Positions 52,672-61,596 of a stretch of DNA of 64,000 bases are shown piece by piece (positions within the stretch are counted from its first letter, which is position 1; each line of letters begins with the position of its first letter). The notes beneath the pieces were generated by a model. It was not told the origin of the DNA. It made no database searches and worked only from the letters and a program-made list of their open reading frames with translations. The DNA lies in contig NZ_CP021912.1 of NCBI RefSeq assembly GCF_003264115.1, positions 2,277,001 through 2,341,000 on the forward strand, read 5' to 3'. Source of the stretch: Erythrobacter sp. KY5 (lineage in GTDB: Bacteria > Pseudomonadota > Alphaproteobacteria > Sphingomonadales > Sphingomonadaceae). The translations under genes were made by a program, and so were the position numbers.

Positions 52672-54207
52672 ATGACTTGGAAGACAGCCATTTGTGCCAT
52701 GTTGGCGACAGTGACGAGCGCGCCCGGCCTCGCGCAGGACGAGATTTTCGCGATCACGCAGCCGGTGGAACTTCGACAGAATGATCCGGAGAACATCGAA
52801 GTCGGCGAACTGATCTATCGCGGCGGGGTTGTGATCGAACCGGGTGAGGAGAAGATCGGCGGTATCTCGGGGCTCGAATGGCATGATGGCTTGCTTTACG
52901 CAGTCAGCGATGACGGCAAGTGGCTCACTATCGAACCTGACGAGATTAATGGTCGGCTGATCGATGTGCTCACAATCACTCGCGGCGACTTGAATGACGA
53001 GCGTGGCCGACGCTTGCGTGACAAGGAAGACGCCGATGCTGAAGCGATTACCCGTGATGCGGATGGAAACTGGCTCGTAAGCTTCGAACGCCGTCACCGT
53101 GTCTGGCGTTACTCCAACCTTGCCGAGGGCGCTGGAGCGGATCTTGAATACCCGCCGTCAATCCTCTTCGGAGCGCAAGGCAATTCCGGTATCGAAACGC
53201 TGGCCCAACTTGGCGACAGGCTGCTTGTATGCGGAGAATGGGCTGGAACTGATCGGGATAACTGCTCGATAGTCGTCGACGGCGGTGAGATCGCTTTCGA
53301 GGTCACGCCCCCTCCTGAACTTGCCGAACATGGCGGAGTACCGACCGACGCGGCCTGTGGATCGGATGGGACGTGCTACATCCTTTTCCGCAGCTATCGT
53401 GAAGGGCAGGGCAACCGGGCCGCAATCGTGGCCATGTCAATCGAGGGCGATACAGAAACGATCGCGAGTCTGCTGCCTTCGCTGACCCTCGACAATTTCG
53501 AGGGCCTCGCCCTGCGCGAACAGTTTGGCAAGACGTTCCTTTATCTCGTGTCGGACAACAACTTTTCCGAAAATCAGCGCACCCTGCTGATGAAGTTCGA
53601 AATCAGGCAAACCGAACCACTGATTGCGGCAACGCCCGAACCTGAGGTCAATTACGAAACCACCGATGTCGTGCTTGAAACCGAGATGGGCGACATAAAA
53701 ATCCGGTTGGAGACCGAACGCGCTCCAATCACCGCCGCCAATTTCCTGCGCTATATCGACGAAGGCCGCTTCGACGGGACGGTGTTCTACCGCGCGATGA
53801 AGCTGGAGCGCGAACCTATGCCCAACGGCCTGATCCAGGGCGGTACCCAGTTCGACCCAGAACGCATCCTGCCCGGCATCCTGCACGAGCCTACGACGCA
53901 AACCGGCCTCAGCCACACCAACGGGGCGCTTTCGATGGCCATGGGCGAGCCGGGTACCGCCAATGGAGACTTCTCGATCATGCTGGCCGACCAGGTTGGC
54001 CTCGATGCGCAACCCGGTTCAAACGACCCGATATGGAAGAATGGTTATGCGGTGTTCGGCTATGTCATCGAAGGGATGGATGTCGTCTCGGCAATTCACG
54101 CCCTTCCCGCTGATCCCGACAAGGGCGAAGGCATGATGGTCGGACAGATCCTTGCCGATCCGGTGACTATCCTTGATGCGCGGCGGGTCGAGGAACCTGC
54201 CGAATAA
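52672..54207 (+). CDS. Secreted esterase-like phytase / cyclophilin fusion
   Basis: 511 aa. Signal peptide MTWKTAICAMLATVTSAPGLA. Residues about 40-320 form an esterase-like phytase (DUF-type beta-propeller) domain (GISGLEWHDGLLYAVSDDGKW, DADAEAITRDADGNWLVSFE, LDNFEGLALREQ). From 333 to the end is a cyclophilin-type peptidyl-prolyl isomerase (VVLETEMGDIKIRLETERAP, FYRAMKLEREP...GLIQGG, NGALSMAMGEPGTANGDFSI). Both domains in one open frame. Phosphate-ester hydrolysis is doubtful for the first domain; PPIase is clearly the second. Divergent from the BlaI gene across the operator. The 3' end abuts the convergent C13 gene. Confidence 0.88.
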   Translation: MTWKTAICAMLATVTSAPGLAQDEIFAITQPVELRQNDPENIEVGELIYRGGVVIEPGEEKIGGISGLEWHDGLLYAVSDDGKWLTIEPDEINGRLIDVLTITRGDLNDERGRRLRDKEDADAEAITRDADGNWLVSFERRHRVWRYSNLAEGAGADLEYPPSILFGAQGNSGIETLAQLGDRLLVCGEWAGTDRDNCSIVVDGGEIAFEVTPPPELAEHGGVPTDAACGSDGTCYILFRSYREGQGNRAAIVAMSIEGDTETIASLLPSLTLDNFEGLALREQFGKTFLYLVSDNNFSENQRTLLMKFEIRQTEPLIAATPEPEVNYETTDVVLETEMGDIKIRLETERAPITAANFLRYIDEGRFDGTVFYRAMKLEREPMPNGLIQGGTQFDPERILPGILHEPTTQTGLSHTNGALSMAMGEPGTANGDFSIMLADQVGLDAQPGSNDPIWKNGYAVFGYVIEGMDVVSAIHALPADPDKGEGMMVGQILADPVTILDARRVEEPAE

Positions 54208-55197
54208 TCATTCGCCCACCGCTGGCCTGCCAACCTGAGCGCTAGCCACTCGGGGCATTCGCGCCTCGAGCGCGGGCAACCATGCGGCGACCCCGGCTCC
54301 GAAAGCGCTTTGCGGGAGCGACGCCAGCAAACGGCGCTCGCTTTCCCATCCTGCGATGGTCCTCCCGGCGGCGCGAACGGCCTCTGCAAGCGGTTGCGGT
54401 TCACGAAGCGCGCGATTGACCAGAGCATCGCCGTAGAACGTCCAGTCGTTTTCGGGTTCACAACCGAACGAATTGCGCGTCGCCGCTGCGGCGGTCAGGA
54501 TCGCAGTGTCGCGGCCTGAAAGCGCAGGCACGAACACACCTGAATAACACGCAGAGATGATTAGGATGCGCCGCTCGATCCCAAGCTCCTCGAACACTTG
54601 CGCGAGCCTAGCAGGCGACAAGACGCCGTATCCTGTATCGCCGTAGTGGTAGGCGAGGCCAAGCTCATTACCGTGACTGGTGGTGTAGAGCACAAGCACG
54701 TCCTCGTCGGTGTCCATGAGCTCCGCGATATGAGCGAGGCTTACCAGCAAGCTCTCTATCGATCCGCGAGGCAGATCGTCGCGCGTGCCGTCCGGGCCTG
54801 CGAGCGTCAGGACGCGGTCATCCGCATCATAGCGGCGCCCTAACACCCGTCCCGCCTCACGCGCTTCGCGGGCGAAAACCGGATCACTGTCGAGTGCGAC
54901 GCTGATGACATATGCATCGATCGAGCCCGACCGCTGGGGCGCAAGCGCGTCGAGCGAGCGGGCGAGGCGACGCCGCTGTTCCAGGAGAACGCGCGCAGGC
55001 TCTCCGCGCCTCAGTTGCGGAGCTTCCGCAAAGCTTTCCAGCATCTCCTCGCGCGTCTGACCGATCCCGATATTGGGAAACGGTTCGGTGTGCTCGGGAG
55101 GCTGATTGGGATCGTCCTGCGTCTCAGCCGACAGCGCGAGCGGAGCGGCGCACAGCGCGGCGACCAGGGTGATACGTGAGAGGGTGCGCAAAACCAT
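54208..55197 (-). CDS. Secreted C13-family (legumain-like) cysteine peptidase
   Basis: 329 aa from MVLRTLSRITLVAALCAAPL (ATG 55197), with signal peptide ending LALSA-ET. The catalytic His (H175) is in LYTTSHGNELGL and Cys (C217) in LIISACYSGVFVP, the clan CD arrangement; DTGYGVLSPARLAQVF follows the His. Periplasmic or outside. Clan CD proteases are related to caspases; here a clean, exported form. Convergent with the fusion gene with no spacing. Confidence 0.85.
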   Translation of the reverse strand: MVLRTLSRITLVAALCAAPLALSAETQDDPNQPPEHTEPFPNIGIGQTREEMLESFAEAPQLRRGEPARVLLEQRRRLARSLDALAPQRSGSIDAYVISVALDSDPVFAREAREAGRVLGRRYDADDRVLTLAGPDGTRDDLPRGSIESLLVSLAHIAELMDTDEDVLVLYTTSHGNELGLAYHYGDTGYGVLSPARLAQVFEELGIERRILIISACYSGVFVPALSGRDTAILTAAAATRNSFGCEPENDWTFYGDALVNRALREPQPLAEAVRAAGRTIAGWESERRLLASLPQSAFGAGVAAWLPALEARMPRVASAQVGRPAVGE

Positions 55198-55371
55198 CTC
55201 CACCTGTGTCACGGAGCCCGCCGCCATCGTCAAGCGCCATTGTATCCATCCGACAATTGTTGCCAGCTGACGGATCGCTACAATTCAGTGTCACCAAATC
55301 GAAGGTATCTAGGGCTCATCAAGCGACCCGCACTTCCTTCGGATCGCCATTATGCACGAAGGACAAGACAG

Positions 55372-55521
55372 ATGAGTATTTCAGGCAAGCCTGCAACAAC
55401 CGATGATCGCGTCGTCAAAATGCCCGCCAACCCTACGGCAGGGTTGTTCGGTCGGCGAATGACTACGCCTGCGAAGTTCCCGCGCTCTGTCGATGCCGGA
55501 ACGACACCGCGCGCGGCCTGA
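55372..55521 (+). CDS. Possible small protein (49 aa)
   Basis: ATG 55372 with GAAGGAC 6-12 bases before it. Starts MSISGKPATTDDRVVKMPAN; basic and Pro/Thr-rich (FGRRMTTPAKFPRSVDAGTT); no membrane segment. It lies alone between the C13 gene and the sdhA terminator, which would also end its transcript. No known family. Coding status rests only on the ribosome site and the terminator. Confidence 0.45.
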   Translation: MSISGKPATTDDRVVKMPANPTAGLFGRRMTTPAKFPRSVDAGTTPRAA

Positions 55522-55558
55522 CCTGCGCCAGCACACACATATTGGTCAGCTGAACCGA

Positions 55559-55588
55559 AAAGCGGCGGCCTGATTGGGCCGCCGCTTT
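55559..55588. terminator. Bidirectional rho-independent terminator after sdhA
   Basis: AAAGCGGCGGCC (55559-55570), loop TGATTG, GGCCGCCGCTTT (55577-55588): 12-bp perfect stem. On the minus strand TTTTCGG follows, ending sdhA 24 bp after its stop; on the plus strand it may end the 49-aa ORF. Confidence 0.88.
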
Positions 55589-55611
55589 GCGTTTGGTCGC
55601 TGTGAAGCTGC

Positions 55612-57456
55612 TTAGTACACGCGCGCCTTTGGCTTGATGTACTCGGCATCCTCGGTGAGCGTGTATTCGTGCACCGGGCGGTAATCGATCTTGATATTGC
55701 CGCCATTGCCGCCCCAGCCTTCGAACCAAGCGATGGTGTGCTTCATCCATTCGGCATCGTTGCGATCTGGGAAGTCCTCGTGCGCGTGCGCTCCGCGGCT
55801 TTCCTTGCGGTTCGCTGCCGATGCGATGGTGACGTTGGCCTGGCTCATCAGATTGTCGAGCTCGAGCGTCTCGATCAGGTCCGAGTTCCAGATCAGCGAC
55901 TTGTCGGTGACGTGGATGTCTTCCATCCGCTTGTTCTGCTCGGCAAGGATCTTGACGCCTTCGTCCATCAAAGCGGTATCGCGGAACACGGCTGCGTGCT
56001 TCTGCATCGCCTTCTGCATGTCCGCACGGATAGCCGCGGTGGGCGAGCCGCCTTCGGAATAGCGGAAGTGATCGACGCGAGAGAGTGCGAAGTCCGCGCT
56101 GTCAGCCGCCAGTTCGGGCTGACTGACGCCGGGCTTCAGCGTGTCCTTGAGATGCAGGCCGGTTGCACGGCCGAACACGACGAGGTCGATCAGTGAGTTT
56201 GAACCCAGACGGTTGGCCCCGTGGACCGACACACAAGCCGCTTCGCCCACGGCATAAAGGCCGGGGACCACGGTATCCGGGCCATCCTTGCCCAGGGTCA
56301 CGACCTGTCCGTGATAATTGCACGGAATGCCTCCCATATTGTAGTGCACCGTCGGCGTCACCGGCAACGCCTCACGCGTCAGGTCGACGCCCGCGAAGAT
56401 CTTTCCGCTTTCAGTGATGCCCGGCAGCCGTTCTGCTAGCACCTTGGGATCGATGTGGTCGAGGTGCAGGTGGATATGGTCGCCGTCTGCGCCATGCCCG
56501 CGCCCCTCACGCATTTCGAGAGCCATCGAACGCGACACGACATCGCGCGAGGCGAGGTCCTTCGCGCTCGGCGCATAGCGCTCCATGAAGCGCTCGCCTT
56601 CGGAGTTGGTAAGGTATCCGCCCTCGCCGCGCGCGCCTTCGGTGATGAGCACGCCTGCGCCGTAAATGCCGGTCGGGTGGAACTGGACGAACTCCATGTC
56701 CTGCAGCGGGAGCCCGGCGCGCAGCACCATGCCGCCACCATCGCCGGTGCAGGTGTGAGCGGAGGTGGCGGTGTAATAACAGCGACCATAGCCGCCCGTT
56801 GCCAGAACCACGCTCTGTGCGCGGAAGCGGTGGATCGTGCCATCGTCGAGGCACATCGCCATCACGCCGACGCACTTTTTCACACCGTCAACATCCGCCA
56901 TGATCAGGTCGAGCGCGAAGTACTCGATGAAGAAATCGGCATCGTATTTGAGGCTCTGCTGATAGAGAGCGTGAAGCATTGCGTGGCCGGTGCGGTCAGC
57001 GGCAGCGCAGGTGCGCTGGACCGGCGGGCCTTCGCCCATATTCTGCATATGCCCGCCGAACGGTCGCTGGTAGATTGTGCCGTCTTCATTGCGGCTGAAA
57101 GGCACGCCTGCATGCTCCAGCTCGTAAACGGCCTGCGGAGCTTCGCGAACGAGGTATTCGATAGCGTCCTGATCGCCCAGCCAGTCCGATCCCTTCACGG
57201 TATCGTACATGTGCCATTGCCAGTGATCGGGCGAGTTGTTGCCGAGGCTCGCCGCGATGCCGCCTTGCGCGGCGACGGTGTGCGAACGGGTCGGAAACAC
57301 CTTCGAGATATTCGCGGTGCGCAGGCCTGCTTCGGCAGCGCCGGTCGTCGCACGAAGGCCCGAGCCGCCAGCACCCACGACAACCACGTCGTACATGTGA
57401 TCGATAATCTTGTAATCGCCCTTGAAAGAGGCGCCAGATGCGGGAGTGCTGGCCAT
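55612..57456 (-). CDS. sdhA: Succinate dehydrogenase flavoprotein subunit
   Basis: 614 aa. Dinucleotide loop [20 protein letters not shown], flavin-His environment [31 protein letters not shown], and the [18 protein letters not shown] substrate region with catalytic Arg. Part of complex II; oxidises succinate to fumarate at the inner membrane. Its ATG overlaps the sdhD stop by one base. The terminator at 55559-55588 follows directly, and sdhB is not in the window. Confidence 0.97.
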   Translation of the reverse strand: MASTPASGASFKGDYKIIDHMYDVVVVGAGGSGLRATTGAAEAGLRTANISKVFPTRSHTVAAQGGIAASLGNNSPDHWQWHMYDTVKGSDWLGDQDAIEYLVREAPQAVYELEHAGVPFSRNEDGTIYQRPFGGHMQNMGEGPPVQRTCAAADRTGHAMLHALYQQSLKYDADFFIEYFALDLIMADVDGVKKCVGVMAMCLDDGTIHRFRAQSVVLATGGYGRCYYTATSAHTCTGDGGGMVLRAGLPLQDMEFVQFHPTGIYGAGVLITEGARGEGGYLTNSEGERFMERYAPSAKDLASRDVVSRSMALEMREGRGHGADGDHIHLHLDHIDPKVLAERLPGITESGKIFAGVDLTREALPVTPTVHYNMGGIPCNYHGQVVTLGKDGPDTVVPGLYAVGEAACVSVHGANRLGSNSLIDLVVFGRATGLHLKDTLKPGVSQPELAADSADFALSRVDHFRYSEGGSPTAAIRADMQKAMQKHAAVFRDTALMDEGVKILAEQNKRMEDIHVTDKSLIWNSDLIETLELDNLMSQANVTIASAANRKESRGAHAHEDFPDRNDAEWMKHTIAWFEGWGGNGGNIKIDYRPVHEYTLTEDAEYIKPKARVY

Positions 57457-57842
57457 CAGGCTGCTCCTGTAAGTGCGAGGCTGGCAACGCTGAAGATTGC
57501 GAAAGCGCCGCCGCCGAAAGCTGCGAGGTTGAGCGCTGAGAGCAGCGCGAATTTCGATCCGGGCTCGTGGATATAATCCTCGATCACGACCTGGAGGCCG
57601 AGCCGGGCGTGGTAGAACACGCTGATGATCAGGAGGATCATCGGGACAGCGGCAATCGGCTGCGAAAGCCAGCCCGAGACGCTCTGATAGCTGAAGTCTG
57701 GGAGCAGAACGAAGCTGAGAATCAGCCAGGTCATCAGGACAAGGTTGCCGATCGCAGTGGTGCGAGCCGCAAGCCAGTGATGCGCTCCATGATGCGAGGA
57801 GCCAAGACCGCGGACTTTACCGATGGAAGTGCCGTTACCCAT
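57456..57842 (-). CDS. sdhD: Succinate dehydrogenase membrane anchor subunit
   Basis: 128 aa, three transmembrane helices, with [20 protein letters not shown] carrying the heme/quinone-site His and the Asp-Tyr motif. Anchors SdhAB to the membrane together with SdhC. Short gap (3 bp) from sdhC upstream and one-base overlap with sdhA. Confidence 0.93.
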   Translation of the reverse strand: MGNGTSIGKVRGLGSSHHGAHHWLAARTTAIGNLVLMTWLILSFVLLPDFSYQSVSGWLSQPIAAVPMILLIISVFYHARLGLQVVIEDYIHEPGSKFALLSALNLAAFGGGAFAIFSVASLALTGAA

Positions 57843-57845
57843 GGC

Positions 57846-58235
57846 TCACGCTCCCTTTACGAACAGCAGGTAACCCCACAGGGCTACCGTCAGCACAATC
57901 GCGATGATCGGCGATGCGATGGACCAGAACCGGTTGGTGTCGAGTTCGTAGCCCGCTCCGATATCAAGGACGAAGTGGCGCAGCCCGCTCATCATGTGCG
58001 TGAAGAACGCCCAGGTCAGACCCACGAGCACCACATAGCCAAGCGGTGATGCGGCTGCCCAAAGGAATGTCTCGTAAGCGTCGGGCCCGCTCGCAAGCGC
58101 GCCCAGCCACCAGACGAGGACGGCAAGGCCGACCAATGCCATTCCATCGCCGCATACACGGTGAAGGATTGATACCAGCATATGCGGTCCCCACCGCCAT
58201 ATCTGGAGGTGCGGAGAAAGCGGTCTTTGGCTCAT
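57846..58235 (-). CDS. sdhC: Succinate dehydrogenase cytochrome b556 subunit
   Basis: 129 aa from MSQRPLSPHLQIWRWGPHML (ATG 58235). The RP-S-P-H-L-x-I/V motif at the start, SILHRVCGD (Ser/Arg of the quinone site) and the heme His in FTHMMSGLRHFVLDIG. Three transmembrane segments. First of the sdhCDA run; divergent from the SDR gene by 147 bp. Confidence 0.94.
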   Translation of the reverse strand: MSQRPLSPHLQIWRWGPHMLVSILHRVCGDGMALVGLAVLVWWLGALASGPDAYETFLWAAASPLGYVVLVGLTWAFFTHMMSGLRHFVLDIGAGYELDTNRFWSIASPIIAIVLTVALWGYLLFVKGA

Positions 58236-58382
58236 GATGATCCCATATGTCTTGATTGCCCCCAACCCCACTTAACGAACCACACGAATGAGGCAAGGGC
58301 GGAAGCGCTCGACACTGCTTGCAAAAATTCGGATAGAGGATTGCATGAATTGGCATAAAAGCTTGCACACAAGGGGTCGTAC

Positions 58383-59093
58383 ATGACCGCTATTCTCGTC
58401 ACGGGATCGAGCCGGGGGATCGGCGCTGCCGCCGCGACCGCGTTGGAGGAGCGCGGTATCAAGGTGATCGGTCACCAGACACGCTCTGGCGAGCCAAGCC
58501 GCATCGCAGCGGATTTTTCCGACCCGCGCGCTGCACAGATGCTTTGGGAAGAGGCAATGGACCGCAGTGGCGCAAACATCGCCGCAGTCGTCAACAACGC
58601 CGGACTTTTCGAACAGAACCGGCTCGAACGCTCCGACATCGAATGGCTTGACGCTTGGGAAGATACCGTCCGCATCAACCTAACCGCTGCGGCACAGATC
58701 AGCAGGTTCGCTGTAAGGCACTGGCAGTCGTGTGGAGCAGGAGGACGGCTCGTCCATGTCGCCAGCCGCGCGGCTTACCGAGGAGATTCTCCGGCGCATT
58801 GGCATTATGCGGCAGCGAAGGGCGGTATGATCGCGATGCACAAGACGATCGCGCGCGCCTATGCCGCCGAGGGCATCTTGAGCTACGCTATCACTCCCGG
58901 CTTTACCGACACCAGCATGGCTGGCGATTATCTTGAAAGCCGAGGCGGCGCCGGATTGTTATCCGATATACCGCTTGGCCGCGTTGCGACCCCTGAGGAG
59001 ATTGCCCGCATCATCACCTTCTGCGCGCTCGACGCCCCACCCAGCATGACAGGCGCTGTGATCGACGCCAATGGAGCGAGCTTTGTACGTTAG
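58383..59093 (+). CDS. SDR family oxidoreductase
   Basis: 236 aa. ILVTGSSRGIGAAAATAL, VVNNAGLFEQNRLERSD, HVASRAAYRGDSPAHWHYAA AK region with Tyr-x3-Lys, and PGFTDTSMAGDYLE. It resembles FabG-like reductases. Its 3' end overlaps the start of the metallo-beta-lactamase-like gene by 23 bp and they form a run with prmA. Confidence 0.9.
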   Translation: MTAILVTGSSRGIGAAAATALEERGIKVIGHQTRSGEPSRIAADFSDPRAAQMLWEEAMDRSGANIAAVVNNAGLFEQNRLERSDIEWLDAWEDTVRINLTAAAQISRFAVRHWQSCGAGGRLVHVASRAAYRGDSPAHWHYAAAKGGMIAMHKTIARAYAAEGILSYAITPGFTDTSMAGDYLESRGGAGLLSDIPLGRVATPEEIARIITFCALDAPPSMTGAVIDANGASFVR

Positions 59094-59979
59094 TCTCACC
59101 ACCGCCTTCGCGCTTCTCGCCAGCAGTGCAGTCTCGCAGCCAGATGCCGAAGCGCGCTCGCCAAGTGCCGACATCCAGCGCTTTGCCGATGATTGCGAGC
59201 CGTGGGACAATTGGGACAAGCCTGCCCAGCCCTTTCGCATCCATGGCACCACCTATTATGTCGGGACCTGCGGCATCTCGGCGATCCTGATAACCGACCC
59301 TGAAGGACACATCCTCCTCGACACCGGGACCGAGACCGGGGCGGAGGTCGTCGCCGCCAACATTGCCGCGCTGGGCTTCGACATTCGCGACGTCACGCTC
59401 ATCGGGTTCAGCCATGAGCATTTCGACCATATCGGCGGCATCGAAAAGCTGCGCGAAATGTCTGGCGCGATGGTGGTTTCCTCGCCGGCCGCCGCACCGG
59501 TCCTGCAAAGCGGCGTTGTGGCCGAAACCGATCCACAGGCCGGAATGCACGAGCCTTTTGCACCCACCACAGTCGATTTCATACAGCAGAGCGGTGAAGG
59601 CATGGGTGCAGGCGACAACTTCCTCGTCTCCCTCGCTACGCCCGGCCACAGTCCGGGTGCGATGAGCTGGTACTGGAAGAGCTGCGATGGGGAGGAATGC
59701 CTCATGATCGTCTACGCCGACAGCCTTAGCCCGGTCAGCGCGGACGATTACCGGTTTTCGGACCATCCGGAATATCTACGCGCCTATCGCGAAGGCATCG
59801 CCCGCATCGCTGAGCTTGATTGCGACATATTGCTGACGCCGCACCCCTCACACAGCAAGATGATAGAACGCGCCGCATTGGGCAGGTTCGATAATGGCAT
59901 CTCTTGCGAAGACTTTGCTGCTGGCAAAACCAGAGACCTCGATGCGCGTCTCGAAAGCGAAGCGGGGCCTAATCAGTGA
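59071..59979 (+). CDS. Subclass B3 metallo-beta-lactamase-like protein
   Basis: 302 aa. Signal peptide (LTTAFALLASSAVSQPDA), then the MBL fold with H115-x-H117-x-D119-H120 in FSHEHFDHIGG, H193 in ATPGHSPGAMSWYW and H258 in LLTPHPSHSK, which are the B3 zinc ligands. Several Cys (DDCEPWDNW, SCDGEEC) look like disulphides. It may hydrolyse beta-lactams as do environmental B3 enzymes, but this needs assay; related proteins can be lactonases. GTGA-type overlap with prmA. Confidence 0.87.
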   Translation: MERALYVSLTTAFALLASSAVSQPDAEARSPSADIQRFADDCEPWDNWDKPAQPFRIHGTTYYVGTCGISAILITDPEGHILLDTGTETGAEVVAANIAALGFDIRDVTLIGFSHEHFDHIGGIEKLREMSGAMVVSSPAAAPVLQSGVVAETDPQAGMHEPFAPTTVDFIQQSGEGMGAGDNFLVSLATPGHSPGAMSWYWKSCDGEECLMIVYADSLSPVSADDYRFSDHPEYLRAYREGIARIAELDCDILLTPHPSHSKMIERAALGRFDNGISCEDFAAGKTRDLDARLESEAGPNQ

Positions 59980-60896
59980 CCAGCTGGAAGATCTCTGCCT
60001 TTGCGCCCAAGCCGGTGGTGCAAGCCGCCCTGCTTGCCCATGACGAGCTGGAAGACTGGGACTTTGATCTCGTCATCTCCGGACGCGAGATCGCAGAGGA
60101 TCGGCCTCAGGAATGGGTGCTGGAGGCGTGGTATCCCGAAAAGCCGGGCCCGACGCAAAAGCGCGCAATTGCTTCGCTTTTCGAAGGTAAGGCTCCGGCA
60201 ATGTCGGTCGAGAAGCTTGGCGATGAGGACTGGCTCACGCTCAGCCAAAAAGGGGCCCAGCCGATCCGCGCCGGTCGCTTTCATGTGCACACGCCCGAAT
60301 TTCCCGACGACCTGGAAGCAGTCAATTTCATCATCCCGGCAGCGCAAGCGTTTGGCACCGGGCAGCACGAAACCACCGCTGGCTGTCTGGAAGTGCTTTC
60401 GGCCATGAAATCGCACGGCCTTGTCGCGCGCAATATTGCGGATATCGGCACGGGAACCGGCTTGCTTGGGTTCGCAGCGATGAAACTTTGGCCCGCCGCT
60501 AAGGCGACCGCATCCGACATTGATGTCATTTGCGCCGATGTGGTGGATGTGAATGCCGGACTTAACGGCGTGGAACTCGGCACAGGTCGCGGCGAGATGA
60601 CGATGGTCATCGCAGACGGCATGGACAACGAACTTTTGCAGATGCGGGGCCCGTATGACCTCCTGATCGCGAACATTCTTGCAGGACCATTGGTAGAGCT
60701 CGCGCCCGACTTTGCAGCGGCTACAGCGCAAGGAGGATCGGTTTTGCTCGCAGGCCTGCTCGCCGGCGAACAGGAAGCCGCCGTTTGTAGAGCCTACCGC
60801 CGGGCAGGGTTCCGCCGTGTCCTCAGAGCACAGCGCGGCGACTGGGCGATCCTGTGGTTCAGAAAACGTAAGACCTGGCGTGCCAGCCTCCAGTAA
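59976..60896 (+). CDS. prmA: Ribosomal protein L11 methyltransferase
   Basis: 306 aa, start GTG 59976 overlapping the previous stop (GTGA). SAM site IADIGTGTGLLGFAAM and the L11-binding N-terminal part with AFAPKPVVQAALLAHDEL, plus LIANILAGPLVELAPDF, characteristic of PrmA. It methylates L11 lysines and N-terminus. Its end overlaps the next gene by 17 bp. Confidence 0.93.
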   Translation: MTSWKISAFAPKPVVQAALLAHDELEDWDFDLVISGREIAEDRPQEWVLEAWYPEKPGPTQKRAIASLFEGKAPAMSVEKLGDEDWLTLSQKGAQPIRAGRFHVHTPEFPDDLEAVNFIIPAAQAFGTGQHETTAGCLEVLSAMKSHGLVARNIADIGTGTGLLGFAAMKLWPAAKATASDIDVICADVVDVNAGLNGVELGTGRGEMTMVIADGMDNELLQMRGPYDLLIANILAGPLVELAPDFAAATAQGGSVLLAGLLAGEQEAAVCRAYRRAGFRRVLRAQRGDWAILWFRKRKTWRASLQ

Positions 60897-61596
60897 AAGC
60901 AAAGGCGGGAAGCGTGTTCTGAGAGTTTTGCGCGTAGCAGGGCTCTTGCTGATTGCGGCCATGGTCCTGTTTGCGCTGTCGGGCTGGATCGGCTCCTCAA
61001 TTCCGCGCAACACAAGCTGGACCGAGCCCGACCCGACGACCGAACGTACCATCGCAATCCTCGTCGGCACCAATGGCATCCATACGGAAATCGCCATGCC
61101 GATCATCACGCCCGAACAGGACTGGCGCGGCATCTTTCCGGCAAGCGACATCATCGCATCATCGCGGGACTATACGCATGTTGCCGTAAGCTGGGGCGAG
61201 CGCAGGTTTTTCCTGGAAACCCCGACCTGGTTTGACGTCAATCCGGTCACGGTTGTCAGGGCGATGTTCGGGGGAGAAGGCGTGCTGCATGTGGCGCACT
61301 ATGTCCGTCCTGCCCCTTCGAGCGATTACCGTGTGATGCACCTGCGGCCAGCCGAGTACCGGGCGCTCGCCGCGGCGATAAGCGCGCAAATCGCCCCGGC
61401 TGAAACGCGCGAGGTGTTACCCGGCTATGATACGCACGACGTGTTCTACACCGCGCGCGGGACGTATCATCTCGGCAACACCTGCAATCAATGGACAAGC
61501 GATCAACTGGCCACCGCCGGTGCCAAGATTGGCGTCTGGTCTCCATTCCCGGGCGGTGTCATGAAATGGATCGCGGATTTTGAGCCAGCTCGCTGA
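60880..61596 (+). CDS. TIGR02117/DUF2459 membrane-anchored protein
   Basis: 238 aa from GTG 60880 (MPASSKSKGGKRVLRVLRVA...), a positive N-terminus then a TM helix (GLLLIAAMVLFALSGWIG). The DUF2459 domain has ILVGTNGIHTEIAMPI, YTHVAVSWGERRFFLETPTW, the YDTHDVFYTARGTYH pair and LGNTCNQWTSDQLATAG with conserved Cys-Asn. Unknown function, probably outside the cytoplasm. It overlaps the convergent sigma factor gene by 38 bp. Confidence 0.85.
   Translation: MPASSKSKGGKRVLRVLRVAGLLLIAAMVLFALSGWIGSSIPRNTSWTEPDPTTERTIAILVGTNGIHTEIAMPIITPEQDWRGIFPASDIIASSRDYTHVAVSWGERRFFLETPTWFDVNPVTVVRAMFGGEGVLHVAHYVRPAPSSDYRVMHLRPAEYRALAAAISAQIAPAETREVLPGYDTHDVFYTARGTYHLGNTCNQWTSDQLATAGAKIGVWSPFPGGVMKWIADFEPAR

Noticed and set aside
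59973..61154. A 393-codon open frame on the minus strand opposite prmA and the DUF2459 gene
   Set aside because: No domain, and the sense-strand genes have clear family motifs.
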